A stretch of DNA of 64,000 bases from HKST-UBA85 sp035654775. Its GTDB lineage: Bacteria > Bacteroidota > Bacteroidia > Flavobacteriales > Flavobacteriaceae. The DNA lies in assembly GCA_035654775.1 (NCBI GenBank), contig DASRWB010000017.1:46813-110812 (forward strand), read 5' to 3'. The position numbers and the translations under genes were made by a program. The notes under the pieces are model-generated. The model was not told the origin of the DNA. It did no database searches and was given only the letters and a program-made list of their open reading frames with translations. How positions within the stretch are numbered: the first letter of the stretch is position 1; every line of letters begins with the position of its first letter. Of the stretch, positions 8,944-17,139 are shown in pieces.

Positions 8944-9451
8944 GCTAAACTCCTTAAAGCTTTTAACAGCAATTATCTCACTTGTCACACTTATAAGTTG
9001 CGGTCCATATTCTTTTACCGGTGTACAAGATTTGTCAGGCGTCGAAACCTTTCAGGTGAATTACTTTCAAAATAACGCCGTTTTAGTTGAACCGGGATTA
9101 GACAGAGACTTCACCAATGCACTTACCGATTTGTTATTAAATCAAACCAACCTTTCTTTAGTGCGTTCAAACGGCGACCTAACCTACGAAGGAGAAATCA
9201 CAGAATATCGCATTTCTCCAACTACCGCCACAGCTCAAAACACTGCTGCACAAAACAGACTTACTATGCGTGTTAATGTCAGGTTCTACAATAAAAAGAA
9301 AGAAGAAGATAATTTTGAACAATCCTTTACCTTTTTCTACGACTTTTCCGGCAGTGATCAATTGGTTGGAGCTCAAAAAGACACGGCTCATCAAGAAATT
9401 TTTGAACGTATAACTCAAGATATTTTTAATGCCTCTTTGGCAAAATGGTAA
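8933..9451 (+). CDS. lptE: LPS assembly lipoprotein LptE
   Basis: Outer-membrane lipoprotein plug of the LptD/LptE LPS translocon. The 172 residues start with a lipoprotein signal ending in LISCGPYSFTG. The body has the LptE-like pattern with FQVNYFQNNA and an E-I-T-E-Y-R-I strand. It overlaps the end of the sigma-54 activator by 11 bases, so the two are translationally linked. LptE is poorly conserved; the call relies on length, lipobox and this well-known flavobacterial gene order. Confidence 0.8.
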   Translation: MTFKLNSLKLLTAIISLVTLISCGPYSFTGVQDLSGVETFQVNYFQNNAVLVEPGLDRDFTNALTDLLLNQTNLSLVRSNGDLTYEGEITEYRISPTTATAQNTAAQNRLTMRVNVRFYNKKKEEDNFEQSFTFFYDFSGSDQLVGAQKDTAHQEIFERITQDIFNASLAKW

Positions 9452-9458
9452 AAACGCC

Positions 9459-10370
9459 TTGAACACACAAGAAATAACATACCTGCTCCAGCATCCTGAA
9501 AGCATCACCAAACAACAAACAAATGCTTTGGAAAACATACTTTCAACGTATCCGTACTTTCAATCGGCCAGAGCCGTGTATCTAAAAGGTTTAAAAAATC
9601 AAGACAGCTATAAGTACAACCAAGCATTAAAACGAACTGCTGCATATACTACCGACAGAAGCATTTTATTTGACTTCATTACTTCTGCTTCCTTTTTACA
9701 GAACGAAGTATCCAAAAACATCAAGCACAATCTTGAAAATTTGAAGAACATAGAAGTAAATGCACAAGATATTTCGAGTCAAAAAAGTGTTGAGATAGAC
9801 CATGCACTACGAACACAACTAAAAGAAACACAAAACATATTAGACCCCGAACTTTTCCAACCAAAAATTGAAGCTCATCAAGTAGCAGGACTAAAGCAAG
9901 ACGCCGACGTATCACCTCAAAAACCTTCTCCTGAAACACTTTTAGGCATAGGAAAACCTCTGGCGTTTAATCCCTCAGAAAAACACTCATTCAATGAGTG
10001 GCTCAAACTTACAAGAGCAAAACCTATTCAGCGAGAAGAAACCAACACGATAAAAGAACCCAAAGCAAGTGAAACCCATTTGGCTCGTGAACAAAAGTTT
10101 GAGCTAATAGACAAGTTCATTTCCACAAATCCTAAAATAAACCCATCTCAAGAAGTTTCACATTCGGGCAACATGGCAAACAAGCGCATGATACAACCCG
10201 AAGCCTTAATGACCGAGACTTTAGCCCGAATTTATGTCGAACAAAAAAATTATGAAAAAGCCATTCAGTCATATAAAATATTAAGTTTGAAATATCCAGA
10301 AAAAAGTGGTTTCTTTGCAGACCAAATTAAAGCAATAAAACAATTACAAGAAGATCAAAATACTAAGTAA
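9459..10370 (+). CDS. hypothetical cytoplasmic protein with C-terminal TPR-like motif
   Basis: No catalytic family recognised. The N-terminal 80 residues are helical (ITYLLQHPE, YFQSARAVYLKGLKNQ, TTDRSILFDFI). The C-terminus has one tetratricopeptide-like pair (LARIYVEQKNYEKAIQSYKILSLKYPEKSGFFADQI). The middle is polar and probably disordered. The frame opens at an ATG at 9429, inside lptE, but the conserved part begins at a TTG at 9459 (M-NTQEITYLL), which I prefer. It ends on the A of the secG start codon. Its position between lptE and secG suggests an envelope-related role; that is inference. Confidence 0.7.
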   Translation: MNTQEITYLLQHPESITKQQTNALENILSTYPYFQSARAVYLKGLKNQDSYKYNQALKRTAAYTTDRSILFDFITSASFLQNEVSKNIKHNLENLKNIEVNAQDISSQKSVEIDHALRTQLKETQNILDPELFQPKIEAHQVAGLKQDADVSPQKPSPETLLGIGKPLAFNPSEKHSFNEWLKLTRAKPIQREETNTIKEPKASETHLAREQKFELIDKFISTNPKINPSQEVSHSGNMANKRMIQPEALMTETLARIYVEQKNYEKAIQSYKILSLKYPEKSGFFADQIKAIKQLQEDQNTK

Positions 10371-10729
10371 TGAATACATTTACCATCTTTTTAGCCCTTA
10401 TCGTTATTGTGGCCTTTCTATTAATAGTAGTAATTATGGTGCAAAATCCCAAAGGCGGTGGATTGTCTTCCTCTTTTGGTGGTGGCGGAACTCAACAATT
10501 GGGTGGCGTAAAAAAAACAACCGACTTTTTAGACAAAAGTACCTGGACACTGGCTGCACTCATGCTTGTGCTCATTTTACTGTCAAACCTTACTATTGAT
10601 TTTGGGTCAAACACAGGTGATTCTAAAGCTTTAGACCCCAACGAAGTTCCGGTACAAAGCACCACAACACCTAGCAGTACACCTGCTCAAACCAGCGACA
10701 CATCAACAGCTGTAGATACCGTTCAATAA
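10370..10729 (+). CDS. secG: preprotein translocase subunit SecG
   Basis: Small inner-membrane subunit of SecYEG. There are two membrane segments (about residues 4-24 and 57-75) separated by a cytoplasmic loop with the SecG signature VQNPKGGGLSSSFGG and TDFLDKSTWTLA. The C-terminal 35 residues are a low-complexity Thr/Ser/Pro tail, common in Bacteroidota. It overlaps the previous gene by one base and is followed by a terminator at 10751. Confidence 0.95.
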   Translation: MNTFTIFLALIVIVAFLLIVVIMVQNPKGGGLSSSFGGGGTQQLGGVKKTTDFLDKSTWTLAALMLVLILLSNLTIDFGSNTGDSKALDPNEVPVQSTTTPSSTPAQTSDTSTAVDTVQ

Positions 10730-10750
10730 TAAGCCTACTGAAAAAATTAA

Positions 10751-10780
10751 AAATGCCAACACACAAGTTGGCATTTTTTT
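10751..10780 (+). terminator. intrinsic terminator after secG
   Basis: AAATGCCAAC, a six-base loop, GTTGGCATTT, then a run of Ts. It separates the miaB-secG run from groES. Confidence 0.85.
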
Positions 10781-10814
10781 ATCCCTAAAATGAAAAATTG
10801 TCAGTCTATTCTTG

Positions 10815-10831
10815 TTGGCATATTTTTAGCT
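10815..10831 (+). promoter_or_regulatory. sigma-54-like (-24/-12) promoter of groES-groEL
   Basis: TTGGCATATTTTTAGCT has the invariant GG (10817-10818) and GC (10829-10830) exactly 10 bases apart, with a perfect TTGGCA -24 block and a weak -12 block. It lies 52 bases before the groES ATG. I find no good TTG/TAnnTTTG pair in this gap and no CIRCE element. A gene for a sigma-54 activator lies just upstream. Confidence 0.45.
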
Positions 10832-10882
10832 CTATGACACAGACATTAAAAAAGTTTATTAATTAAAAAATCATAAAAACAA

Positions 10883-11158
10883 ATGGCATTAAACATTAAA
10901 CCATTAGCAGATAGAGTTCTTGTAGAACCTGTTGAAGCCGAAACCAAAACAGCTTCAGGAATAATTATACCGGACAACGCTAAAGAAAAACCACAAAAAG
11001 GTAAAGTTGTTGCCATAGGTACAGGCAAAAAAGACGAGCCTTTAACTGTAAAAATTGGTGATATGGTTCTCTATGGAAAATATTCCGGAACCGAATTAAA
11101 GCTGGAAGGTAAAGACTATCTCATGATGAGAGAAAGCGACATTTTAGCTATTGTTTAA
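10883..11158 (+). CDS. groS: co-chaperonin GroES
   Basis: 10-kDa lid of the GroEL folding chamber. The 91 residues contain PLADRVLVEPVEAETKTASGIIIPD, which ends with the mobile loop that contacts GroEL, and the C-terminal VLYGKYSGTELKLEGKDYLMMRESDILAIV. The length is normal. It stands 46 bases before groEL in a bicistronic unit, with its own promoter region (10815-10831). Confidence 0.98.
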   Translation: MALNIKPLADRVLVEPVEAETKTASGIIIPDNAKEKPQKGKVVAIGTGKKDEPLTVKIGDMVLYGKYSGTELKLEGKDYLMMRESDILAIV

Positions 11159-11204
11159 CCCAAGTTATTATTAATTTATTAATCTATTAAAAAAACAGAA
11201 TATT

Positions 11205-12839
11205 ATGGCAAAAGATATAAAATTTGATGTAGAAGCACGTGACGGCATTAAGCGCGGTGTTGACGCTTTGGCAAATGCAGTAAAAGTAACCTTAGGACCC
11301 AAAGGAAGAAATGTAATTATCAGCAAAAGCTTTGGAGCACCACAAGTTACCAAAGACGGCGTAACCGTCGCTAAAGAAGTAGAACTTGAGGACGAGTTAG
11401 AAAACATGGGCGCTCAAATGGTTAAAGAAGTAGCCTCAAAAACTAATGATTTGGCCGGTGATGGAACCACAACAGCTACCGTTCTGGCACAAGCCATTGT
11501 AAAAGAAGGACTAAAAAACGTAGCTGCAGGAGCCAACCCAATGGACCTAAAACGCGGTATAGACAAAGCCGTTGAAGCTATTACAAAGGACCTTGAAAAA
11601 CAAGCCAAGCAAGTAGGAAACTCCTCAGAAAAAATCAAACAAGTTGCCTCCATTTCAGCAAATAATGATGATACCATTGGCGAACTCATTGCTAAAGCTT
11701 TTGGTAAAGTAGGAAAAGAAGGTGTAATTACCGTTGAAGAAGCCAAAGGCACCGACACCTATGTAGATGTAGTAGAAGGAATGCAGTTTGACCGAGGCTA
11801 TCTTTCGCCTTACTTTGTTACTGATGCAGATAAGATGATAGCCGATTTAGAAAATCCTTATATCTTACTATTTGATAAAAAGATTTCCAACTTACAAGAA
11901 ATACTTCCAATACTTGAGCCCGTAGCCCAATCAGGTCGTCCGCTGTTAATTATTGCTGAAGATGTAGAAGGTCAAGCCTTAGCTACCTTAGTGGTAAACA
12001 AACTACGTGGCGGATTAAAAATTGCAGCTGTAAAAGCTCCGGGATTTGGCGATCGACGTAAAGCCATGCTGGAAGACATCGCTATTCTAACCGGTGGAAC
12101 TGTTATTTCAGAAGAAAGAGGCTTTACCCTGGAAAACACTACACTCGATATGTTAGGCACAGCCGAAACCGTTACTATAGATAAAGACAATACTACTATT
12201 GTAAATGGTAGCGGAAATGCGGCAGACATTAAAGCACGTGTAAATCAAATTAAAGCACAAATAGAAACCACAACCTCTGATTATGACAAAGAAAAACTGC
12301 AAGAGCGTTTGGCAAAATTAGCCGGTGGCGTAGCCGTTTTATATGTAGGTGCAGCAAGTGAAGTGGAAATGAAAGAAAAGAAAGATCGTGTTGACGATGC
12401 ACTACACGCTACAAGAGCAGCCGTTGAAGAAGGAATTGTTGCCGGTGGTGGCGTGGCATTAGTACGCGCAAAAGCTGTTCTAGAAAAATTAACCACTGAC
12501 AATTTAGACGAAACCACAGGTATCCAAATTGTTGCCAGAGCCATAGAATCTCCTTTAAGAACTATTGTTGCCAATGCCGGTGGCGAAGGCTCAGTAGTAG
12601 TAAACAAAGTTCTGGAAGGAAAAAAAGACTTTGGTTTTGATGCAAAAACCGAAACCTATGTAGATATGCTGAAAGCCGGTATTATAGACCCTAAAAAAGT
12701 AACTCGTATTGCTTTGGAGAATGCGGCTTCAGTTGCCGGTATGATTTTAACTACCGAATGCGCTTTGGTTGACATAAAAGAAGACAATCCCGCAGGCGGA
12801 ATGCCACCAATGGGCGGCGGAATGCCCGGAATGATGTAA
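11205..12839 (+). CDS. groL: chaperonin GroEL
   Basis: 60-kDa ring chaperonin. The 544 residues carry all hallmarks: TLGPKGRNVII, the ATP-site GDGTTTATVLAQ, the chaperonin signature AAVEEGIVAGGG, and a Gly/Met-rich tail (PPMGGGMPGMM). It has no truncation or odd insert. Two hairpins follow it (12866 and 12911). Confidence 0.99.
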   Translation: MAKDIKFDVEARDGIKRGVDALANAVKVTLGPKGRNVIISKSFGAPQVTKDGVTVAKEVELEDELENMGAQMVKEVASKTNDLAGDGTTTATVLAQAIVKEGLKNVAAGANPMDLKRGIDKAVEAITKDLEKQAKQVGNSSEKIKQVASISANNDDTIGELIAKAFGKVGKEGVITVEEAKGTDTYVDVVEGMQFDRGYLSPYFVTDADKMIADLENPYILLFDKKISNLQEILPILEPVAQSGRPLLIIAEDVEGQALATLVVNKLRGGLKIAAVKAPGFGDRRKAMLEDIAILTGGTVISEERGFTLENTTLDMLGTAETVTIDKDNTTIVNGSGNAADIKARVNQIKAQIETTTSDYDKEKLQERLAKLAGGVAVLYVGAASEVEMKEKKDRVDDALHATRAAVEEGIVAGGGVALVRAKAVLEKLTTDNLDETTGIQIVARAIESPLRTIVANAGGEGSVVVNKVLEGKKDFGFDAKTETYVDMLKAGIIDPKKVTRIALENAASVAGMILTTECALVDIKEDNPAGGMPPMGGGMPGMM

Positions 12840-12865
12840 TAACCATACATTGTTTATTCACAAAA

Positions 12866-12900
12866 AACGCTTCAAGGTCTATTCCTGAAGCGTTTTTTTT
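12866..12900 (+). terminator. intrinsic terminator after groEL
   Basis: AACGCTTCA, an 11-base loop, TGAAGCGTT, then eight Ts in total. A strong stop for groES-groEL. Confidence 0.88.
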
Positions 12901-12910
12901 TAATTATAAA

Positions 12911-12936
12911 GCCACCTATTTCTAGGTGGCATTTTT
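12911..12936. terminator. second hairpin between groEL and the small basic gene
   Basis: GCCACCTA-TTTC-TAGGTGGC followed by ATTTTT. It could act as a back-up groEL terminator or as a terminator for the converging small gene. A further perfect 8-bp inverted repeat (AGGTTTAT/ATAAACCT) lies at 12959-12979 but lacks a T-run. Confidence 0.55.
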
Positions 12937-12988
12937 ACTTTTACTTTCATAAACAGTAAGGTTTATACGCAATAAACCTAAACACAGA

Positions 12989-13075
12989 CTACTTCTTTTT
13001 AGCAGGAGCCTGTGGCGTCTTTTTTACCGCTTGTTTTGGTAAAACAGACTTTCCTTTTGACTTTGATTGTGCCAT
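12989..13075 (-). CDS. 28-residue lysine-rich small protein
   Basis: ATG at 13075, stop at 12989. The product starts MAQSKSKGKSVLPKQ and ends in three lysines; 9 of its 28 residues are lysine, with four Ala and three Pro and no acidic residue. No family recognised. The tail resembles the Ala/Lys/Pro-rich ends of histone-like or ribosome-associated proteins. It lies alone in a 409-base gap between two terminators; the 137 bases between its start and the terminator at 13213 hold only a weak -7-like TACATTTA. Coding status is supported by the clean start/stop and composition only. Confidence 0.5.
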   Translation of the reverse strand: MAQSKSKGKSVLPKQAVKKTPQAPAKKK

Positions 13076-13212
13076 AGTTTTCTTATTTAAAAGAATACAG
13101 TAAATGTATGTATAAAACAGCCTGTTAAGGATTTCATTAAGAAAAATTTAACTAAAATTAAAACCGCAATTTACTCGTCTAAAAAAGCACAAAATTCACG
13201 CTTTGTTAGCAC

Positions 13213-13244
13213 AAAAAAACCAGCGCTTTCACGCTGGTTTTTTT
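13213..13244. terminator. bidirectional terminator after the HMA protein gene
   Basis: AACCAGCG-CTTTCA-CGCTGGTT flanked by runs of A on one side and T on the other, so it can end transcription on both strands. It ends the minus-strand metal cluster. Confidence 0.85.
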
Positions 13245-13248
13245 ATTG

Positions 13249-13602
13249 TTACTCCTCGTGGTCATCAACGATTTCCTTATCTCTATATTTACAGCACGCA
13301 TGAATGGAGTTATAGGCTTCATCTGTAGCTTTAACTTCTTTGGTATCATGTCCAACACTTGCGATGCGTTTTTGTATGGTCTTTAAATTGGTTTTTCGTG
13401 CATCATAAATGAGTTGCAACTCATGTGTATCAATGTTCCAGTTAGCACTTTTAACTCCTTTTGAAGTTATACATGCTTTTTCAATACGCTTTTTACACAT
13501 CTCACAAACGCCATCTACTTCTATAGAGGCTTTAGTGTTTTTGTCTTGTGCTAAGCTTACTGTGGTAACTAAAAAGGATAATACAAATACTAATTTTTTC
13601 AT
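13249..13602 (-). CDS. periplasmic heavy-metal-associated (HMA) domain protein
   Basis: Exported metal-binding protein of 117 residues. The signal peptide (MKKLVFVLSFLVTTVSLAQ) is followed by an HMA-like fold with the motif GVCEMCKKRIEKAC, a CxxC metal-binding pair in place of the usual MTCxxC. A second Cys cluster (HACCK) and acidic/His residues (DDHEE) lie at the C-terminus. It is the last gene of a metal cluster, 17 bases after the TonB receptor. Copper is the most likely ligand, but mercury or other thiophilic metals are possible. Confidence 0.8.
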   Translation of the reverse strand: MKKLVFVLSFLVTTVSLAQDKNTKASIEVDGVCEMCKKRIEKACITSKGVKSANWNIDTHELQLIYDARKTNLKTIQKRIASVGHDTKEVKATDEAYNSIHACCKYRDKEIVDDHEE

Positions 13603-13619
13603 CTTTTTTATTTTTTTTA

Positions 13620-15857
13620 TTATTCTATTCTGAAACGTAACCCTGCATAATACATACTTCCAAAAATGGGTCCATATACTAATGTACTATCAAAATACGG
13701 ACCAAATGGGTCTTGAGCTCCTAAAATAGGATTTTTTTGCCTCACATTGGTTATATTTTCTCCACCCAAATATACTTCAAAACTTTTAGAAAACACCTTG
13801 GTTACTTGTGCATTTACCGTAGCTACTGTAGGCGAATATTCAGGAAGCTGAAAAGTTTCCGGATTACTAACGGTTGATGGAAATCTTTGTTTCCCTAACC
13901 AGTTGTATGTGGCGTCAAACTTCCATTGGCTTTGGTTATCACGTTTGTTAGTTTCAAAAGAAGCATTGGCAAAAATTCTGTGCTTTGGGGTTAAAGGTCT
14001 TTCTAATCTGCCACCGGTATAGTCTGTTTTTACCTCATAAAATTTATAAGCTGTTCGCAGGTCGAAATTTTCAAACAGGTTGTAATTAAGTTCCAATTGC
14101 AAGCTGTTTGCAAAACTTTTTCCGTCTAGATTATAAAAATTAACCTCTTGCGGATTTTCCCAATCGGCTACCACTTGATTTTCAAAATGGGTTCTGTAAT
14201 AATCTGCTGTTACATTTCCCTTTCTGTTAAATAGTGTAAATCCTTGTAAAAATGACATTCCGTAATTCCAGGCTATTTCCGGATCTAATCCATAAATTTT
14301 CCCTTCTGTATTATTGATATTAATGGTTCTTGACGTAGCAAACATTTGCTGGTTTTCTGCAAAAATATTTGCACTTCGCTTTCCTCTTCCTACAGAAAAC
14401 CGCAACGCTGATTTTTCCCAAGGTGTATAACGCACATGCAGGCGCGGTGTAATGAAAAATCCTAATCGGTTATGCGAATCTGCTCGAATACCTGCTGTTA
14501 AATTCAGCTTTTCCAAATTGTCAAAATTGTATTCAAAAAAACCGCCTACCGAATTTTCTGTGCGTTGATACACATCAGTTGCCACCAACTCGTCATAACG
14601 GTCGTAAGTAAAACTTAATCCTGTTTTTATTTTATGTCTTGAGTCGCTTATGATACTGCTGTAAATGGCATTTGAATAGATACTGTTGTGTTCGTTATTA
14701 TAAATACCTAACCCGAAATACGATTCTTGTTGATGGTTGCTCACGGCAAATTGTACACCTATGCTTTGCCAGGGCAAATCGGGGTTTACATAACCTACTT
14801 TTCCTGAAAAGTCAAAACGTTTTGTATCTATTTCGCTTCCCCAGACGTTGGTGGTTAATTTATCTGTTTTAGGGTTAAAATTTTCTTGTCCGGTTTGTTT
14901 ATTATCCACCAGGTATCTGAAGTTTAAAAAAGCGATGTATCCTTTTTCATTATCGGTGTATTGCCATCTGTTTAGCAGGTTTAGCTGCCTTTGTAGTGGC
15001 ATATCTAAAAAAGAATCCTTGTTTTTATCAAACTTTACATCTCTTGAGTTTGCGTGTAAATACAAGCCTGTACTCCACTTATTGCTCAATTTTGTATTGA
15101 AGTGCGTATTGAGTTCCAGTCTGGCATTCATTCCTGCATAAGCATTGATAAACAGTTTATCATCCATAGTAGGTTTTTGCAATTCGGCATTGATTTGTCC
15201 TGCAATACTTTCAAAACCATTTATTACACTTCCTGCACCTTTGGTTACTTGAATGCTTTGCACCCAAGTTCCCGGTATAAAGCTCATTCCGTAAGCTTGA
15301 GCTGCGCCTCTAACCGTGGGAATATTTTCAGTGGCAATAAGGATATACGGATTGGTAAGTCCTAACATTCGTATTTGGCGTGTTCCTGAAACGGCATCGG
15401 CAAAATTAACATCGATTGAGGGATTGGTTTCAAAGCTTTCAGACAGGTTGCAACAAGCTGCTTTTAAAAGTTCATCACTACTAATATTAAGGACATTTTG
15501 GGCTTCCAGATAAGACACTTGTGCCGTATTTTTTCTTACAGAAATGTTCACTTCCTCCAGCGTATCTTCTGATTGCAGCCAATGGTGAATAAACTTGGGC
15601 GCTGTAACATCAAGGGTATCGGTTTTATACCCTACAAAGCTAATTACCAATTTTGTGTATTCTTTTTTATACGGAATTGTAAATTTCCCCTCTAAATCGG
15701 TTACATCTCCAATAGTTGTGTTTAACCAATATACATTTGCTCCGGCCAGTGGAACGTCTTCCTTATTTGAATTGGTTTCCATTATCATTCCGGATATTTT
15801 ATCTTGTGCTAAAGTGAAAATTGGCAAAAACAGTACTATATACAACACCTTTTTCAT
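13620..15857 (-). CDS. TonB-dependent outer-membrane receptor, probably for a metal
   Basis: 745-residue receptor. Signal peptide (about 1-18), then a carboxypeptidase-regulatory-like domain (about 20-95, GANVYWLNTTIGDVTDLEGKF), a plug domain (about 115-230) and a 22-strand-type barrel ending in an aromatic-Arg-x-Glu terminus (AGLRFRIE). The plug holds a vicinal cysteine pair, AACCNLSESFETNP, as in receptors of Bacteroidota metal clusters. It overlaps the upstream HMA-MauE gene by 4 bases (ATGA) and has an HMA protein gene downstream, so the substrate is probably copper or a metal chelate. Substrate is inferred from context. Confidence 0.85.
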   Translation of the reverse strand: MKKVLYIVLFLPIFTLAQDKISGMIMETNSNKEDVPLAGANVYWLNTTIGDVTDLEGKFTIPYKKEYTKLVISFVGYKTDTLDVTAPKFIHHWLQSEDTLEEVNISVRKNTAQVSYLEAQNVLNISSDELLKAACCNLSESFETNPSIDVNFADAVSGTRQIRMLGLTNPYILIATENIPTVRGAAQAYGMSFIPGTWVQSIQVTKGAGSVINGFESIAGQINAELQKPTMDDKLFINAYAGMNARLELNTHFNTKLSNKWSTGLYLHANSRDVKFDKNKDSFLDMPLQRQLNLLNRWQYTDNEKGYIAFLNFRYLVDNKQTGQENFNPKTDKLTTNVWGSEIDTKRFDFSGKVGYVNPDLPWQSIGVQFAVSNHQQESYFGLGIYNNEHNSIYSNAIYSSIISDSRHKIKTGLSFTYDRYDELVATDVYQRTENSVGGFFEYNFDNLEKLNLTAGIRADSHNRLGFFITPRLHVRYTPWEKSALRFSVGRGKRSANIFAENQQMFATSRTININNTEGKIYGLDPEIAWNYGMSFLQGFTLFNRKGNVTADYYRTHFENQVVADWENPQEVNFYNLDGKSFANSLQLELNYNLFENFDLRTAYKFYEVKTDYTGGRLERPLTPKHRIFANASFETNKRDNQSQWKFDATYNWLGKQRFPSTVSNPETFQLPEYSPTVATVNAQVTKVFSKSFEVYLGGENITNVRQKNPILGAQDPFGPYFDSTLVYGPIFGSMYYAGLRFRIE

Positions 15858-16582
15858 GATACAAATGTTTTGATTAACATAACTATGGCCATGACAATCA
15901 TAATGGAGTTTTCAATGAAAGTGGCCTTGGTCATAGGTAATTTTAAGGCGGTACCTAAACAAGCACATTGAATACTTTTTTTACTCCATAAAACTTTGGT
16001 TACACCTATAGTGGTCATTCCTAAGATAAAAAGTGTGAGCAATAAAGCATAATTTACTTGAAAGCGCATTAAAAACATGAGTCCGAGAACAACTTCTATA
16101 AACGGATATATCCAGGCATATACAGGCATTACCTTGGCCAAAGGGTCATACATTCTGAAACTTTCGGGAAAGCCTTTTAAGTCCAACAGCTTAAAAAAGC
16201 TGAATATGATGTAGAACAATCCCATAAAGTCCAGCATAAAGGCTTCCCAGTTCCACGATTTATAATTGAGCAAACCGGACGCGATGATGATGTATCCAAA
16301 GATTAAAAACAAAGGAAAAAGTTGTTTTAATTCGCTTTTTTCCTGATTTTCATCGGCTTGACTAAATATGTTTTTTTCTTCTTTTTCTTTAATAGTGTAT
16401 TTCTCAGGCAAGGCTTTTTGCAGCACTTGAGTGGCAATATGTGTATTCATACTGATTTCAACCTGTGAGTTTTCGAGATTAACAGACACAGCTTCTACAG
16501 CCGGAATGTTTTTCAAAGCGTCTTCCACTTTGGCTTTACAGTTGTTACAAGTCATTCCTGTAACGGTATATATATGTTTCAT
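15854..16582 (-). CDS. HMA domain fused to MauE/DoxX-like membrane protein
   Basis: 242 residues. The N-terminal HMA domain (1-70) has GMTCNNCKAKVEDAL, a standard CxxC metal site. After a charged linker come four to five membrane segments (about residues 88-240) of the MauE/DoxX type, with a conserved FPESFRMYDPLAK loop and a C-terminal SIQCACLG cysteine pair. The family is common in Bacteroidota metal-responsive clusters and probably moves metal or thiols across the inner membrane. Stop overlaps the TonB receptor start by 4 bases. The HYC_CC_PP gene lies 80 bases upstream. Confidence 0.8.
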   Translation of the reverse strand: MKHIYTVTGMTCNNCKAKVEDALKNIPAVEAVSVNLENSQVEISMNTHIATQVLQKALPEKYTIKEKEEKNIFSQADENQEKSELKQLFPLFLIFGYIIIASGLLNYKSWNWEAFMLDFMGLFYIIFSFFKLLDLKGFPESFRMYDPLAKVMPVYAWIYPFIEVVLGLMFLMRFQVNYALLLTLFILGMTTIGVTKVLWSKKSIQCACLGTALKLPMTKATFIENSIMIVMAIVMLIKTFVS

Positions 16583-16662
16583 GATATTAATTTTTTTTAG
16601 ATGATAATAAGATATTACATTTTGAAATTACTCCACATTAACTGCGGAAACATCTAAAAAAA

Positions 16663-17082
16663 TCAAATGAGGTATACTTGGTCAAGAATATGAATATCCC
16701 TGACTAATTTTGGTGGAATATAGTTTTTAAAAGGAACAATATGTTTTGGTAATCCTTCAAGCAGGTTGGTATAACTAACCACAAAGGCTTGTAAAAACAC
16801 GTGTGGGTTATGCTTTAAATCTTCCAGGGAATTACGTTTTAGTTCGTCTTGTCCTGAAATTATATTTACTTCATCTTTACAGCAAGACTTTTCAATTTTG
16901 GTTGCAGTCTCCTGTTCGGGTTGAAGGGTTTCCATTGCACATTTTTGAGCTTCTTTAAAAATGGCAATATCTACCAACCGGTCGCCACAATAATGCTTTT
17001 CTACAGTAAAAGAAAGTGTAGAAAACAACACTAAAAACGACAGCATTATAGAAGTAATTTTATGTGCTACTTGTTTTATCAC
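16663..17082 (-). CDS. HYC_CC_PP family protein
   Basis: Small exported protein of unknown biochemical role, named for three motifs that are all present: HYCGDRL, SCCKDE and IPPK. A signal peptide (about residues 1-27) precedes HYC. Members sit next to HMA, MauE and TonB-receptor genes, as here, which points to metal uptake. The frame is open to a TTG at 17097, but that codon directly precedes the -7 element TATATTTG (17094-17087), so I start at GTG 17082 (M-IKQVAHKITS), which gives a proper positively charged signal. An ATG at 17046 would remove those charges. Confidence 0.75.
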   Translation of the reverse strand: MIKQVAHKITSIMLSFLVLFSTLSFTVEKHYCGDRLVDIAIFKEAQKCAMETLQPEQETATKIEKSCCKDEVNIISGQDELKRNSLEDLKHNPHVFLQAFVVSYTNLLEGLPKHIVPFKNYIPPKLVRDIHILDQVYLI

Positions 17083-17086
17083 AGTG

Positions 17087-17094
17087 CAAATATA
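17087..17094 (-). promoter_or_regulatory. -7 element before the HYC_CC_PP metal cluster
   Basis: TATATTTG on the minus strand, an exact match to TAnnTTTG. A TTG lies 23 bases further upstream, slightly longer than usual. Transcription would begin at or just before GTG 17082, implying an almost leaderless message. Confidence 0.5.
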
Positions 17095-17139
17095 CAAAAT
17101 ATCACAGGTGTGTAAATCAATTTTAAAAAAGGATTAACA

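Noticed and set aside
9429..9458. ATG at 9429 as start of the TPR-like gene
   Set aside because: It would overlap lptE by 23 bases and adds ten residues that look like read-through of lptE sequence; TTG 9459 fits the conserved start better.
10781..10882. CIRCE element (HrcA operator) before groES
   Set aside because: The inverted repeat TTAGCACTC/GAGTGCTAA is not present; a sigma-54-like motif is the better reading.
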